Origin: Thamnidium elegans
Lineage: Eukaryota > Mucoromycota > Mucoromycetes > Mucorales > Mucoraceae
NCBI GenBank assembly: GCA_025201345.1
Contig: JAIXMG010000001.1
Coordinates: 1,860,001 to 1,924,000 of the forward strand
DNA length: 64,000 bases
Direction: 5' to 3'
In this document: one piece after another, positions 33,755-45,639 of the stretch
How the letters are laid out: every line of letters begins with the position of its first letter
Numbering within the stretch: the first letter of the stretch is position 1
Notes under the pieces: generated by a model
Database searches by the model: none
What the model saw: only the letters and a program-made list of their open reading frames with translations
Told to the model about the DNA's origin: nothing
Made by a program: the position numbers and the translations under genes

Positions 33755-34601
33755 AATAATAAACTCAATAAACTTTTCTACTAACCAAACATCTTCCATT
33801 TCTGGTCCTTCGCTCTTTAATCTGTTTAACCATTGAGCGGATTGTTCCTTTTGTAAGACACCACTTTCAGTTCTTTTTTCGATAATAATTTTCATAGTAT
33901 CTCGATTGAATTCGGGATGTCCTTGTACAGTGATACATTGTCCATTCTCTGATACCGTGGCATGATTAGCTGTATTTTCTGTAGAGGCTAAACAAACAAA
34001 TCCTTTAGGTAATACAGATACATGGTCTCTATGAAGCTGGTTGATTCTCTATGCAAGTTCATTTTTTTTTTTTTTGCAAGTTACTAAATATGAACATATT
34101 TATGTATATTCTTTAAATATTTACCAATTTTGTCTTTTCAGTCTTGAATAAATCCTTTCCCTTTTGGTTTAATTGCATTTCAGTAAAGCCAACTTCCCAG
34201 CCCTTGGCGTTTCGTTCTGTAACGCCTCCAGCGGAACGCAAAATAACTTGGTGACCAAAGCAGATACCAACTAACTTGACAAGACCGATATAAGGCTCAT
34301 TTTGTACAACTTGTAAGAATTCTATCAACTTGAGAATCCATGGAGTATCATCGTGAGCGTTATACTTGGAACCGGTCAGTACAATAGCATCGTACTTTTT
34401 ATCGCTAATGTCTTGTAAAGATGGGTAAACTTGTGCATCCACAACATCGAAAAAGTCCCAAACAAGGTTTACATTTGCATTGGCACTAGCTTTTTCAAAT
34501 ATAGCAGGGTACTGTTTAGTATAGTCCCCGTACTTCTCAATAACCTCAGGTAAGGGTGTATCACATACAAGTAGAGCAAAGTGTAAAGTTGGTTTAGTCA
34601 T
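33749..34601 (-). CDS. Class I glutamine amidotransferase-like protein
   Basis: Two minus-strand exons, 34125-34601 and 33749-34048, joined in phase 0, give 258 aa. The GATase-1 triad is complete: nucleophile Cys114 in LVGICFGHQV, and His203/Glu205 in VQGHPEF. The oxyanion-side motif VLTGSKYNAHDD is also present. It resembles stand-alone fungal GATase-1 proteins such as yeast YLR126C, of unknown substrate. A glutaminase or peptidase role is inference. The start at MTKPTLHF was preferred. A 20-residue upstream extension in the same frame is Phe/Pro-rich and unlike the family. Its TGA (33749-33751) lies inside the last codons of BET4, so the two coding ends overlap. Confidence 0.87.
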
Positions 34602-35082
34602 TCTAACTGGAAAAAAAAAACCAGGAAAGGCCGTGTGAATTGCTTGCATGTATGCGCGCACGCTGGCCCTTAATTATTTTTGGGGCGCTTTTAATTTTTA
34701 TCATTAAATGGCCGTGATATTATACACATGAGCACTCTAATAAGAATAATAACAAAGGAAAAAAAAAAAAAAAAGACTTTAAAAAATGCATGTTTATACA
34801 CAGCATACATGTTTTATTTTAGCTGCTTCAGCCCCTCTAGTGGCTCACAATTAACGCATTACGTCTTTCTTTTTTCGAAAACGGTATGGTCAGTAAGATT
34901 TCTTTTATTGCGTAAATCTATACGATATGTGGCTTTTTCTATATTGTTTTTGATAACATTCCTAGAGACGAATAACAAGAGGCACAGTTAGAAATTTAAT
35001 ATTTTTATAAACGAGGTGAATCAGCCTAATAAACTTTTTTTTTCTTTCTTTTATTTTTTATTTAAAAAGAAAAACGAAGTGA
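34602..35082. other. Divergent promoter region GATase/GDSL lipase
   Basis: A 481-nt spacer between divergent starts, with a poly-A tract near 34759-34774. No gene recognised. Confidence 0.5.
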
Positions 35083-35257
35083 ATGTTTGTTAAACTGATT
35101 GTACTCGCAACTAGTGTCGTATCTGTCATGGCATTGAACGTCACAAGCATATCTGAGTGTCCTGCATTAACTGCTAGAACCTCTCCCCCCAACGATGTAA
35201 CTGATTTACGAGCAGATGACATCAAAATTTTAGGAGCATTAGGCGATAGGTAATAAC

Positions 35258-35291
<34 letters not shown>

Positions 35292-36730
35292 ACGCATCCT
35301 CTCATCTATATTTATAGTATACTAGCTGGTTATGGTATGAAACCAATTTCTTCTGGAATATTGGGCTTCCTTAATAAGAACACGTTAACTGAGTACCGTG
35401 GTTTAAGTTATCTTATGGGTGCCGATGAAGGGGCTGTTAGTATAGCTAACTTTATAAGACACTATAATCAATTAATCGACGGTCCATCCGCCGGAACGCG
35501 TATTTTGGGGTATCTTCGAGGACGCCAACGACTTGCTTGTATGTCAGCTCAAGAATAATATTTTCTATATGTAAATTGACTTCCTTTTTTTTAATAGATA
35601 ATTTAGACACGGATTATTTAAATGCTGCACAGGTAGGTGCTATGGCTCTCAATTTAGACGACGAGTTAAATTACCTTATCGACCGTAAGTAAATTTGACA
35701 GCTTACTCTTATTTGATACTAAAAAAAAAAAAAAAAAAAAAAAACTTCTATAGATTTGGATGATGAAACTATGGTAGACCCTAAAGTAATGTCTGACTGG
35801 AAAATGATTACAATCCAAATTGGAAGTAAGTTATTAAAACTATGGATGTCCGAAAAGTAATACTAACAAGTATGTAGGTAATGATATTTGTAGGTCCTGT
35901 AACCGAGAATTTGCTAATGAAACTACGGGAGACGCTTATTTTACTTACTTAGAACGGGCTGTTCAACGTATACAAGCCGAAGTTCCTAACGTTCTCGTCA
36001 ATTTAAGTAAGTTTTTTTTTTACATGACCAAAAAAATAACATTATGACTCAAATAATATATATAGTGGGGATGTTTAATTTGGCTGATATATATGATGTA
36101 TATGCAAAAGATCCAGAGTACTGTGATAACCGAGTTTTATTAAAGCCATGTGATTGCTTTCAAGAATCAGGTGGTTTAGATCATATGAACAGACTTGTAA
36201 ACGGTAAACTAATCTTGAATGCATATGGGTATAGTCTAAAGAACATATGCCAACTCTTTATTTTGTTTTTACAGAATATAATGTAAGAATGCAAGAAATC
36301 GCTACTAAATATGCTGCAAAACCTGGTAGCAATTTTGGTGTCATTTATACACCTATACCCATAGATATCGCTTCTCTTCCAGTAGGCGCCTTTAGGTAAG
36401 TGTGTTTTTTTTGAACAGCTCTCTTTATATCGCTAAACGAGTAATTTTTTTTTTAGTAATATCGATTGTTTTCATCCGTCTCTTCTCGGCCACCAATGGT
36501 TTGCAAAGGTAAAACTTGTTTTTTTTAATAAACATAAATATTAGCTTATAGAATGATTATAGCTTGTTTGGAATCAATACTTTTTAAGAAAAGATCTCAA
36601 ACCTTCAACATTGACATATAGTCCTAGCGAACAGGTAATACATTCAAAGGTTGTTTTTTATCGATAAATAACTGACATACTTAAAAAGATTTATTGTCCT
36701 GTTGACAGCGACAGAATTCAAGTGTCCTAA
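35083..36730 (+). CDS. Secreted GDSL lipase, phospholipase B1-like
   Basis: SGNH/GDSL esterase of the phospholipase B (membrane-associated PLB1-like) branch, probably hydrolysing phospholipid acyl esters outside the cell. Ten exons, 35083-35249, 35318-35538, 35598-35684, 35754-35825, 35878-36006, 36066-36203, 36275-36395, 36457-36508, 36563-36634 and 36689-36730, give 366 aa. A signal peptide covers about residues 1-17. Block I is ILGALGDSILAGYG with Ser56. Block III is GSNDIC (182-187). Block V is NIDCFHPSLLGHQW with Asp315 and His318. Family features LVNLMGMFNLADIY and PVGAFSNIDCFHP are present. There is no C-terminal anchor, so the product is likely soluble and secreted. Exon 1 splits the GDS codon triplet. 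Confidence 0.9.
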
Positions 36731-36833
36731 CCTATTGTAAAAAAATAAATCCTATTGGCTGAATGCCATTAATAGACGAGTTTTTTTTTTTAAAAAAAAA
36801 GTATTGGGTTTCGCGTCCAGTCTTTGTCATATT

Positions 36834-39800
36834 ATGGAGACTCAATGTAATAAAGTTAATTAAGTGTAATAGATTCAGTTAAAAGATTATTAATTATATT
36901 CGTACTGTCTAGTAACAAACGAGACATTAGAAGAGATATTTTCTCACTTAAGAAGTTCTCAAACAACGGTATGAAGCTCTATGTATAAAAAAAAAGTATA
37001 ATGCATCCGCTTAACCATGTCAAAGTAGATCCCTTCGATTAAAAAACCAACTGTGGAAGATGTTAAGCATGAATTAGAAGAGAAATTTCTTACACCTCAA
37101 AAAAGTTTTCCAACTTCTTGGTTAAACAAATGTCAAGAGTAATACATGAAAGCTTATTTTTTTTTATTTTTATTCTTGTTAATCTTTTTCGTTTTTATTG
37201 AATAGACATTGGGAAGAATTACCCAATTATGCTACCAACGCTTATACTCAATTAACAAAGCCTCGTACCAATATTATAGTAGCGCGTAGCGGCTGCGATG
37301 GAGATATTGTTGGATTTAAGGAAGTCATAGTTGACGATCCTAATTTGGCTTCAAATAACTCGACCAGTTTTTCGAGAGCATTTGGATCGACAAAAAACTT
37401 TGTTCGAGGCTCTGCCGCACAATTTCCTTTTGCACCTGGAGGTCTGGATAAGGAAGTAGTTGTAGAGGATTTGGACGAGACTCTTGATTTGGATGTCGAT
37501 ATTGATTTCTTTAGTTTTGAAGGTACATTTGTATTGATTATTTAGATCAATTGACAACATTTTTTTAACATCATATTTAGACTCATCTGCTATCGCTCCT
37601 GGATTGGATAGAGGATTAAAGTTTGAAGGTAAAATTATTATCGCATGATATATAATGAAAGGTAACGAGTAATGATGGATATGTTTATAGACAACGAGAC
37701 CGAAAAGGAATCAACCATTGTCAACAAGAACAATACAGTATTTAACATTGAAGATATGATGGCCCCTATTGATGATACGTTTGACTTTTTAAATGTCAAA
37801 GTAACCAAACCTGAAAATATTGTTACGAACGAAGAACCTAAAGAAGAAACTTCAGGTAAAATTTAACTCATACATCCCAATATTAACTTGGAAGACAATC
37901 TCACGACGAATTTTTAGTTGATCAAGAGGTAGACGCATACTTGCCTTCAACTTTACCACCACCAAAGAGCTTGGCACCAAAGAAATTAACAACTACCAAC
38001 GAAGCATTGAAACGCCGCGAATGGGCTCACGAAATCAACGTCAATGAACCCTTTGATAACTTTTATGAATTGGTGCCAGAGATGGCTTTACAGGTAATGC
38101 TTTAATTTAATGTTAGACACATCTGTAAATACTAATACATATGTATAAAAAGTTCCCATTTGAACTCGATGTATTTCAAAAGCAAGCCGTATATCACTTG
38201 GAAATTGGAGACTCTGTCTTTATCGCAGCTCACACTTCTGCTGGTAAAACTGTAGTTGCCGATTATGCAATTGCACTTGCGACAAAGCACATGACTAAAG
38301 CTATTTATACATCACCTATCAAAGCATTAAGTAACCAAAAGTTCCGAGATTTCAAACATACTTTTGGAGAAGACGTCGGTATCTTGACTGGTGATGTACA
38401 AATACGACCCGAAGCAAGTTGTTTAGTAATGACTACTGAAATTTTAAGAAGTATGCTGTATCGAGGCGCAGATCTTATTCGAGACGTCGAATTTGTTATT
38501 TTTGATGAAGTCCATTATGTGAACGATTTAGAGGTAAATTTGTTTTTCTTTTTAAAAAAAAAAAATTAAACGATTAATGACAATTGTATATGTTTCTTTT
38601 CACTTATGCAGAGAGGTGTTGTTTGGGAAGAAGTCATTATCATGTTACCTGCACATGTTAGTATTATTTTATTATCAGCCACGGTTCCCAATACTAAGGA
38701 ATTCGCAGGTTGGGTTGGGTAAAGTTGTTTATGTGTGTGATAACCCATAAATTCTGAATACTCATAATATGCATTAACAGGCGCACCAAAAAGAAGGACA
38801 TTTATGTAATCAGTACTTTAAAGAGACCAGTGCCTTTAGAGCATTATATCTATGCAAACAAAGATATTTACAAGATTGTTGGTGCAAATGAAAACAAATT
38901 GAACACGATTGGGTAAAACTTTTTTTTAAAAGAAAAGAGCGATTTCCTGCATTTGTACTAATACAAACATTATAGCTATAATAAGGCTAAGGAAGCTATG
39001 ATGAAACGTAAGGAACAAGTAGATAAGTCACTTGGAAACACTAACACGCGTGGTGGACGTGGCGGTCGTGGTGGTGCTGTCACACGTGGAGGACCTAGAA
39101 CAATGACACGAAGTTATCAATCAGGCATGCAAACGGTTAGTACGAACATTGCATGAAATAAAATAAAACAATAACTCAATTTCTTTTCTAGGATCGTAAT
39201 TTGTTTGTGCATCTGATTGGTATGTTAAAAGCCAAAAGCTTATTACCTGTTGTTATTTTTACCTTTTCCAAGCGTCGTTGTGAAGAGTATGCTACTGGAT
39301 TATCCAAGACCGATCTTTGTACTAGTTTAGAAAAGAGTGAAATTCATGTCTTTATTGAACGTAGTTTAGTTCGACTTCGTGGAACTGATAAACTTTTGCC
39401 TCAAATTTTGAGAATGAGAGATTTGTTAAGTCGTGGTATTGCTGTTCATCATGGTGGTCTCTTACCTATTATCAAGGAAATGGTCGAAATTTTATTTGCA
39501 AGAGGTCTTGTTAAAGTATTGTTTGCTACCGAGACATTTGCTATGGGTGTAAACATGCCTGCTCGTTGTGTTGTGTTCTCCGGTATCCGTAAGCATGACG
39601 GTCGTAATTTCCGGGACTTGCTTCCTGGTGAGTACACACAAATGTCAGGCCGTGCAGGTCGTCGTGGTTTAGACAGTACTGGTGTTGTTATTATTGCCGC
39701 TGGTGGAGACGAGCCACCCGAGGTATCTTGTTTATCCACCATGTTGTTAGGCAAACCCACCAAACTTGAATCTCAATTCAGATTGACTTACAATATGATT

Positions 39801-41443
39801 TTAAACTTGCTTCGCGTAGAAGCACTCAAAGTAGAAGAAATGATCAAACGTAGTTTCTCCGAGAACAGTAGTCAGCAACTATTACCTGATACAAAACGAT
39901 TAGTTGATGAAAATGAAAAGAAGCGTAGTGCATTGCGCCAATTGGATTGTGCTATTTGTGAACCCGACCTCGAAAAATTCTACGATATCTGTGGAGAGGT
40001 TGTACACTTGAATCGTCTTATGATGACACAATTTATTACCATGACACCAGCCGGTAACAGGGCTTTAAGTACAGGTCGTTTCGTTATTATTAATACCAAT
40101 GTCTATCGCAATGCACCGGCCATCATTTTGAAGCCTTTGCCTGTTAGTACTGTCAACTCGCAGCATCGATCATTCTACTGTTTTGTTCTTATACCCAAGG
40201 ATCTTGAAGCCACTAGCACAACAAACTTGGATGAGACAACCCCTCTTCCTATTACCGCAATTTGTGTACCAGAAGACGGAAATACAAAGACTGAAATTGT
40301 CACCGTCGGTGCTCCCGATATCCTGTTTATCACTCGACTTTCTATCAAAACCAATGTTGATTCTGTTATGGCTGGTACAGATCCTATGGAGACTGTCCGT
40401 ATTGCTCAAGAACTCGAATCGTTTGGTTTGGATGCTAAAAAGGGAGGGTTAGTTGAATACGATTGGAGTAAGATTAAGGATATGGAGTTCCAAGAAATGT
40501 TGCGCTCCAAGATTAGATTAACAAGAAACCTTCGTACTGAATTTCAATGTACTAAATGTCCTGAACTTGATGAACATGTAAATTATACTTATATATATGT
40601 TTGCGCGTTTACGAATAACTAACGTATTCTTTTTTTAAATGATAATAATAGTATGGCCTTATTCATGCACATAAGCGATTATCTAGCCAAATTGATTTGC
40701 TCAACATGACAATTTCCGATCAAAATTTGGAACTGTTACCTGATTACCATCAACGTATTGATGTTTTGAAACAATTAAATTACATTGATGAGCAAGGTAC
40801 TGTTCAATTAAAGGGCCGTGTTGCTTGTGAAATTAATTCTGCTGATGAATTGTTGTTGACCGAGTTGGTATTGGATAACGTATTTGCCGATTACGAACCC
40901 GCTGAAGTAGTTGCTATTCTTTCTTGTTTCGTATTCCAAGAACGTAACGCCAGTGAACCTAGATTGACACCTAAGCTTATGAAGGGTAAGGAAGTCGTAT
41001 TGACTTACGCTCGTAAGATTGCGCAATTGCAAGCGGATTGTGGATTAGCTATTTCTGTTGAAGATTATGCCAATAACCTTAAATTTGGATTAGTTGAAGT
41101 TGTTTATGAGTGGGCTAGAGGTTTGGTATGTAACCATCATTATTTCAAGATAAAACAAAACATATACTAATATAAACATACATGAAGCCCTTTAAACATA
41201 TTACGGATTTGACAGATGTTTTGGAAGGTTCTATTGTTCGTTGTATCAGTAGATTAGATGAAACATGTCGTGAAGTAATGGGTGCTGCCCGTATGGTAGG
41301 TGATACAAGTCTTTACAAAAAGATGGAACAGGCAGAACAGGATATTAAGCGTGATATTGTATTTGCTGCAAGTTTGGTAGGTTTCTTAAGTTTGATTATT
41401 TGGCTGTTTTACTGATTATTTTTTTTATTGTTAGTATTTTTAA
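36834..41443 (+). CDS. SKI2: Ski2 RNA helicase of the Ski complex
   Basis: DExH-box RNA helicase that feeds mRNA to the cytoplasmic exosome. Fifteen exons: 36834-36846, 36913-36968, 37029-37138, 37206-37522, 37581-37628, 37691-37855, 37918-38093, 38153-38533, 38612-38718, 38781-38912, 38976-39135, 39192-40577, 40652-41125, 41188-41376 and 41435-41443, all in phase, giving 1240 aa. Motifs in order: [17 protein letters not shown], Walker [17 protein letters not shown] (DEVH), [33 protein letters not shown] and [15 protein letters not shown], then the winged helix, arch and helical-bundle C-terminus [20 protein letters not shown], ending in AASLYF. An Arg/Gly-rich insert ([10 protein letters not shown]) sits just before the second RecA domain. 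The final exon codes only two residues and the stop. The long acidic N-terminus matches the Ski3/Ski8-binding part of yeast Ski2. Confidence 0.92.
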
Positions 41444-41559
41444 AATAAATCACTTTTTGTCTCGACACGGGTCTTTATTTATTTTTATTTTTGATGTTTC
41501 CCCCGTCTTGAGCTATCATCCTAAGGTGACTTGCGCTTTTAGGATTTAGAAGATAAGAA

Positions 41560-42412
41560 GGGACGATGAAAAGGAAGATTTTTTATATTTGAGAGGGAGC
41601 GAAACGGGGATGAAAACGAGGGAAAGGAGGTAACTACAACAGAAGGAGAGGAAGTGAAAGGGTTTCTTGTTTTCTTTATTAGCCTCCCTTGAGATATGTG
41701 CATAGTCAAGAAAGATCGCATTGTTGGACTTGAGTATGTCTATTTTACAATTTTGAGGCGACACACCCAGTCCCGACAAGTGATCAATCTTGACACCTTT
41801 AGGTAAAGGATTTAAACGAGTGAAAGTTTTTGAACTAGGGTCAAAAATGAATACAAGTAAGCGGCATCTGCCTTCATAAATTTTTCTCTGTAACCTTCAG
41901 CAGTTTGTTTGTTATAGCGATTTTGAATTGTATGCATAATTCCGCTAACAGTTTTTGGACCATGACAATTACTTGAACCTTTCGTGGGTTGATGTCTGGT
42001 AAAGAACAAACATAATCACATCCGGAAAGAATAGACATATGTCTAAATTTGTTGGAATCGGTGATTCCCATTAATCGATCAATATGTCTTTTCGCTTGAG
42101 TTGAACATCTTTGCCGCTTTGGTTTATCCCCAAAATAATATTTGGGCAACCAAAAGTCAATAAATTAGATTCCTCTGAGATGACGGTTTCAACCTAACCA
42201 GATTTTAATAAATAAGTTAGTTGAGGCTCTGCTTCATAAGACGAAATGATATGTTGAACCTTAAGTTGGTCCACTTCCTAAAGAAAAATGTTTTCTATAT
42301 AAAGTTATTTATGCTGCACGGGCTTCAGTTGTAGCTTTTTTTTATATGTATTTAAGTCCAAACCATCAAATGCAATAATTGGTACGACCTTGTAAAAAAG
42401 CAACCTTTTTAC
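41560..42412 (-). pseudogene. EXO1-like 5' exonuclease pseudogene
   Basis: Minus-strand pieces follow exonuclease 1 (XPG/FEN1-family nuclease of mismatch repair) from N- to C-terminal side. KVVPIIAFDGLDLNTYKKK matches the VFDGG...K region. HIISSYEAEPQLTYLLKSG, then a stop, then VETVISEESNLLTFGC matches the APYEADAQL...VISEDSDLLVFGC block with substitutions at active-site acids. DSNKFRHMSILSGCDYVCSL matches the CILSGCDYL block. GYREKFMKADAAYLYS and VSPQNCKIDILKSNNAIFLD follow. A frameshift in the A run near 42345, an internal stop and several frame changes show it is dead. No catalytic N-terminus or C-terminal tail was found. A functional EXO1 is presumably elsewhere. Confidence 0.75.
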
Positions 42413-43860
42413 AAGATTTATAAAATAGTTAACATAGCTAGTTTTTGTTTAAAAAAAGGAAGACACAGTTGCTAATAAAATAATTATTAATTATAAAGAA
42501 ACTTACGCATCGATTTTAATTTCTCTGGCGAGTTCTGACACGTAATCAAAGGTATCGTGACGGAGTAAACAGCGACCACCTATAGCAAAAGTTTTATCAG
42601 TATACTCAGGGGCTTTGGACAGATTTTAATGAAGGTCTCAAACATTGGGTAGGCATGAGTTGGTTTTTGTCTCTTGTTAAAAAAAGTGCGGTTTTTTTTG
42701 TCCAAAAAAAGTTATTTTTAAACAGTGATCACTCTTTCAATTTTTGAATTAGAAATATAAATTAAGATGGATTAGAAGCGTATAAATAAGTATCTTATTG
42801 TCAACGATTTGCCCAAACAAGAGACAGAGAAATCGCAAAACATCCATGATTTTTGGCCAAAAAACAAAAGGGGTTGACTCTCAAAAATGAAAAACGAAAA
42901 AAAAAAAAAAAAGTACGTTTCTAATTTTTTTTATCAAAGATATATTTAAGACAACTATTTTGTATTATACAACTTGGGTCCAAAAAGCTTTTTCTGTTTT
43001 TTAATAAATTAAGAGCCATTATTTGTTATAGCTGGTAAAATTAGCAGTGATTTCTTATGTGAGCGATGTTTTAAACTGCAGTATCTCAATGAGCTTTTTT
43101 TTTAGCAATAACAATTGCTCTCTTCCTTCAATTATTTTGCTCTTGTCCCTTTGGAGTGTTTTATTGTTACTACGTTTTTGTAACTGACTTGGATAATATG
43201 GCACATTTCGTTGCTACATGCTCAATGTCAAAAGAAAAAACAAAATACATAAATAAAATAAAAATACATGTCGCAAGTGGCGGATAAGATTAAGAAAAGA
43301 AAAGGAAAGTAAAAGTAAAAGTAAAAGAAAGAAAGAAAGATATAAAAGAAGTAAAAGGAATTGTATTTGCATTTGTTTGAGTTTTAAAATAGGGGTCGTT
43401 GTAGTACAAAGAAAATGCAACTGTCAATTACAGAGTATAATAACAGAAATATAATTAAAAGAATATAAACTATAAGGCCGTACCCGAGAGAAGTACACTT
43501 TATAATTTTTTATTAAATAAAAGGTAATATAATGAGAAGATCCAGCATCTCATTTACATGTACGCATTGCATAATTACAACTGTCAAGCATTATGCCAAA
43601 TGTTAAACCAACTAAGCCAAACATATTATATTTTACTGTAAAAATAACAGCAAGCTTTATTAAGAATGTTGCAGATAGATTATTAAAAGGAAGAAAAAAA
43701 CATTAAGGTAATGTTTACATTTAATGAGAATTAGGGCAGACATTATCTCCCTTTTTAAGAAGCCTTTTCTTTTTTATAATGCCTTCTTTTTTTTTTTTTA
43801 TAATGCATTCTCTTTTTTTAAGACATTCTTTTTTAAAACGCTTTCTCATTCTCTTTTTAG
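42413..43860. other. Gene-poor region
   Basis: A minus-strand fragment around 42505-42590 reads GGRCLLRHDTFDYVSELARE, then a GTAAGT donor. It is protein-like but unidentified. The rest is A+T-rich, with purine-rich repeats near 43290-43345 (GTAAAA and GAAA units). Degenerate copies of the next minisatellite begin at about 43760. Confidence 0.45.
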
Positions 43861-43970
43861 GACACTCATTTTTAAAGACACTCATTTTTAAAGACACTCA
43901 TTTTTAAAGACACTCATTTTTAAAGACACTCATTTTTAAAGATACTCATTTTTAAAGACACTCATTTTTA
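43861..43970. repeat. 16-bp minisatellite, about 7 copies
   Basis: Unit gacactcatttttaaa, repeated head to tail at 43861, 43877, 43893, 43909, 43925, 43941 (one C-to-T change) and 43957 (partial). Degenerate units extend upstream to about 43760. Confidence 0.95.
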
Positions 43971-44125
43971 TTTATAGCTTTTTTTTTCGTTTTTATTTTT
44001 TTTTGGCCCTTTGGGTTGGGTTGCTAAATAAGAAAAAGTTAGAAATCAACTCTTTTTTATTTGCAGCAGAATGTTTTTATGATACTTTCCTTCTCTCCTC
44101 GTATCACTCCAACTTTCTACCAGCC

Positions 44126-44371
44126 AGTGCTTATGGTACCATTTGCGCCATGCAATTTTTTTTTTTTGGGGTTTACAGATTTGACCCATCTGCAGGGCTT
44201 TTTTCCAAAAGAGACAACTTGTGAATTTACATCCCCACCCCGCGGTAAGAGAAAGCGGAATGGGGATGTAAACCCACAACCTGCCTCTCCGGAAAAAAAC
44301 CACCACGGATGAGTCAAACTGCAAACACGCAAAAAAAAAGATTACAAGGCGCAAATGGTACCATAAGCACT
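44126..44371. mobile_element. 246-bp foldback/MITE-like element
   Basis: Perfect 24-bp terminal inverted repeats: 44126-44149 (starting AGTGCTTATGGTACC) and 44348-44371 (ending GGTACCATAAGCACT). A nested perfect 11-bp pair, TTTACATCCCC (44226-44236) and GGGGATGTAAA (44262-44272), flanks a central GC-rich loop, so most of the element can fold on itself. There is no coding capacity and no clear target-site duplication. Termini close to CAGTG are reminiscent of Tc1/mariner ends, so it may be a non-autonomous derivative of that superfamily. That is inference. Confidence 0.75.
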
Positions 44372-45081
44372 ACTATTACAGAAAAAAGACTTGATCAGAG
44401 TCCCAAAAACTGTAATAATAGTTAGTAAATGTCTGGCCAGTTACCTTTTGTAGTTGTGAAGAAAAAAAAAGAGAAAAAAAAAAAAAAAGAGAAAAAAACA
44501 AAAAAGGAAAAAAAAAAAACGGGTCAATTTATACCCGTGATTCGTTGCCATGATTTGTGTGACGTATGGCATTTTTTGTGTGACCTTTTTTTGTGCGGCC
44601 TTTTTTTGTAGTGTTGCCTAGTTACAGTGAAGCTGGTTGATTTAGAAATTTAAATGGTAATTGGTATATACCAGCTATATATCTAACTTTTTGATTACTA
44701 TTCAAGGTCTACTTTAGATTTTATTTGACAAACTTAATTATTTATCTGTGCAATAATTAAAGTACTTATTTATTTGTGGTACAGCAGGAAAATCACTATT
44801 TTCCCTTTTATACAAACATCAGGCACTGATTATTTATGCGCCAATAATCACAATAATCTATAAGCGGTTATCTTTAACACAATCAATTCAACTGTCATTG
44901 AATTCAAATCTCATATAAAATAACTATCCTTTTTCAAATTATTAAAAACCATCTTATTTTAGACTTTTAACGAATTTTATAACAATATACCACTAATTGT
45001 CGCATATCTTCTATACCTGGTTCTGTCCCTCTCTCTTTCTAATAAAATATAACATAATAACGAATACTTTTTTTTTATGAA
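44372..45081. other. Intergenic within relic zone
   Basis: A+T-rich, with a purine-rich block (44460-44520) and three short repeats of the type TTTTTTTGTGTGACC near 44570-44610. No gene recognised. Confidence 0.5.
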
Positions 45082-45443
45082 GATGGACAGGGAGACATTT
45101 TTAATGAAGAAGAAAAAGTTTACGATCCGATGGAGGATGTTTTAACATATATTGATGATCCCAACGTAGTTCTTGAAACAATAACTAGTCGACAAACTTA
45201 CTTGAGCGTTAAGCACCCCCCCCCCCAAAAAAAAATGCTGAAGGGTTCTCACTTAAAAAGCAGTCAAAACCTGGTAAGTTAAAACCATCAGTGAAGTTAT
45301 ACAACAATTACAACGACTTCACCAGAGAAACGTTTATAGACCGTATGTTCGAAAATCCTCAAGGTTGCAAGAGTGATCTTCATAGCGTTTGTAGTCACTC
45401 TAAACGCCAAATCATTAAATGCTATAATAAAACACTGTTCTAG
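45082..45443 (+). mobile_element. Second transposase relic (N-terminal part)
   Basis: The plus strand encodes VYDPMEDVLTYIDDPNVVLE, then a C/A homopolymer junction, a frame change, and YNNYNDFTRETFIDRMFENP ending at a stop (45441-45443). The latter closely parallels YNDYNDMAREKFIDRMLELP in the transposase relic at 25.9-27.0 kb. This therefore looks like the same or a sister Tc1/mariner-like family, truncated before the DDE domain. Confidence 0.6.
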
Positions 45444-45639
45444 TATGCAAATGTTTCTTTTTTATCTTTTAAATGACAAACATCTACGAATATCCCTTTG
45501 GTCGTAGTAGTAGTAATCGTAATTCAAATAGACTTGTATTTGTTTGATTTTGACAGCGTACTATTTGTCCCTTTAATGATGTAACTCTTTATACGAAAAA
45601 GTTCAATTATGTTAAACTTAAAAATCTGACAGATATCTT

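Noticed and set aside
34602..34661. Upstream in-frame ATG for the GATase gene adding 20 residues
   Set aside because: The added residues (Phe/Pro-rich) have no family resemblance, whereas MTKPTLHFALL fits the family start.
42505..42590. Peptide GGRCLLRHDTFDYVSELARE as the N-terminal part of the EXO1 pseudogene
   Set aside because: It lies in the right order but does not resemble the EXO1 N-terminus, so it was not merged with the pseudogene.
44003..44354. Overlapping open frames on both strands across the foldback element
   Set aside because: They arise from the inverted repeat and homopolymers. The same arm is read in both directions, and no frame has domain-like content.
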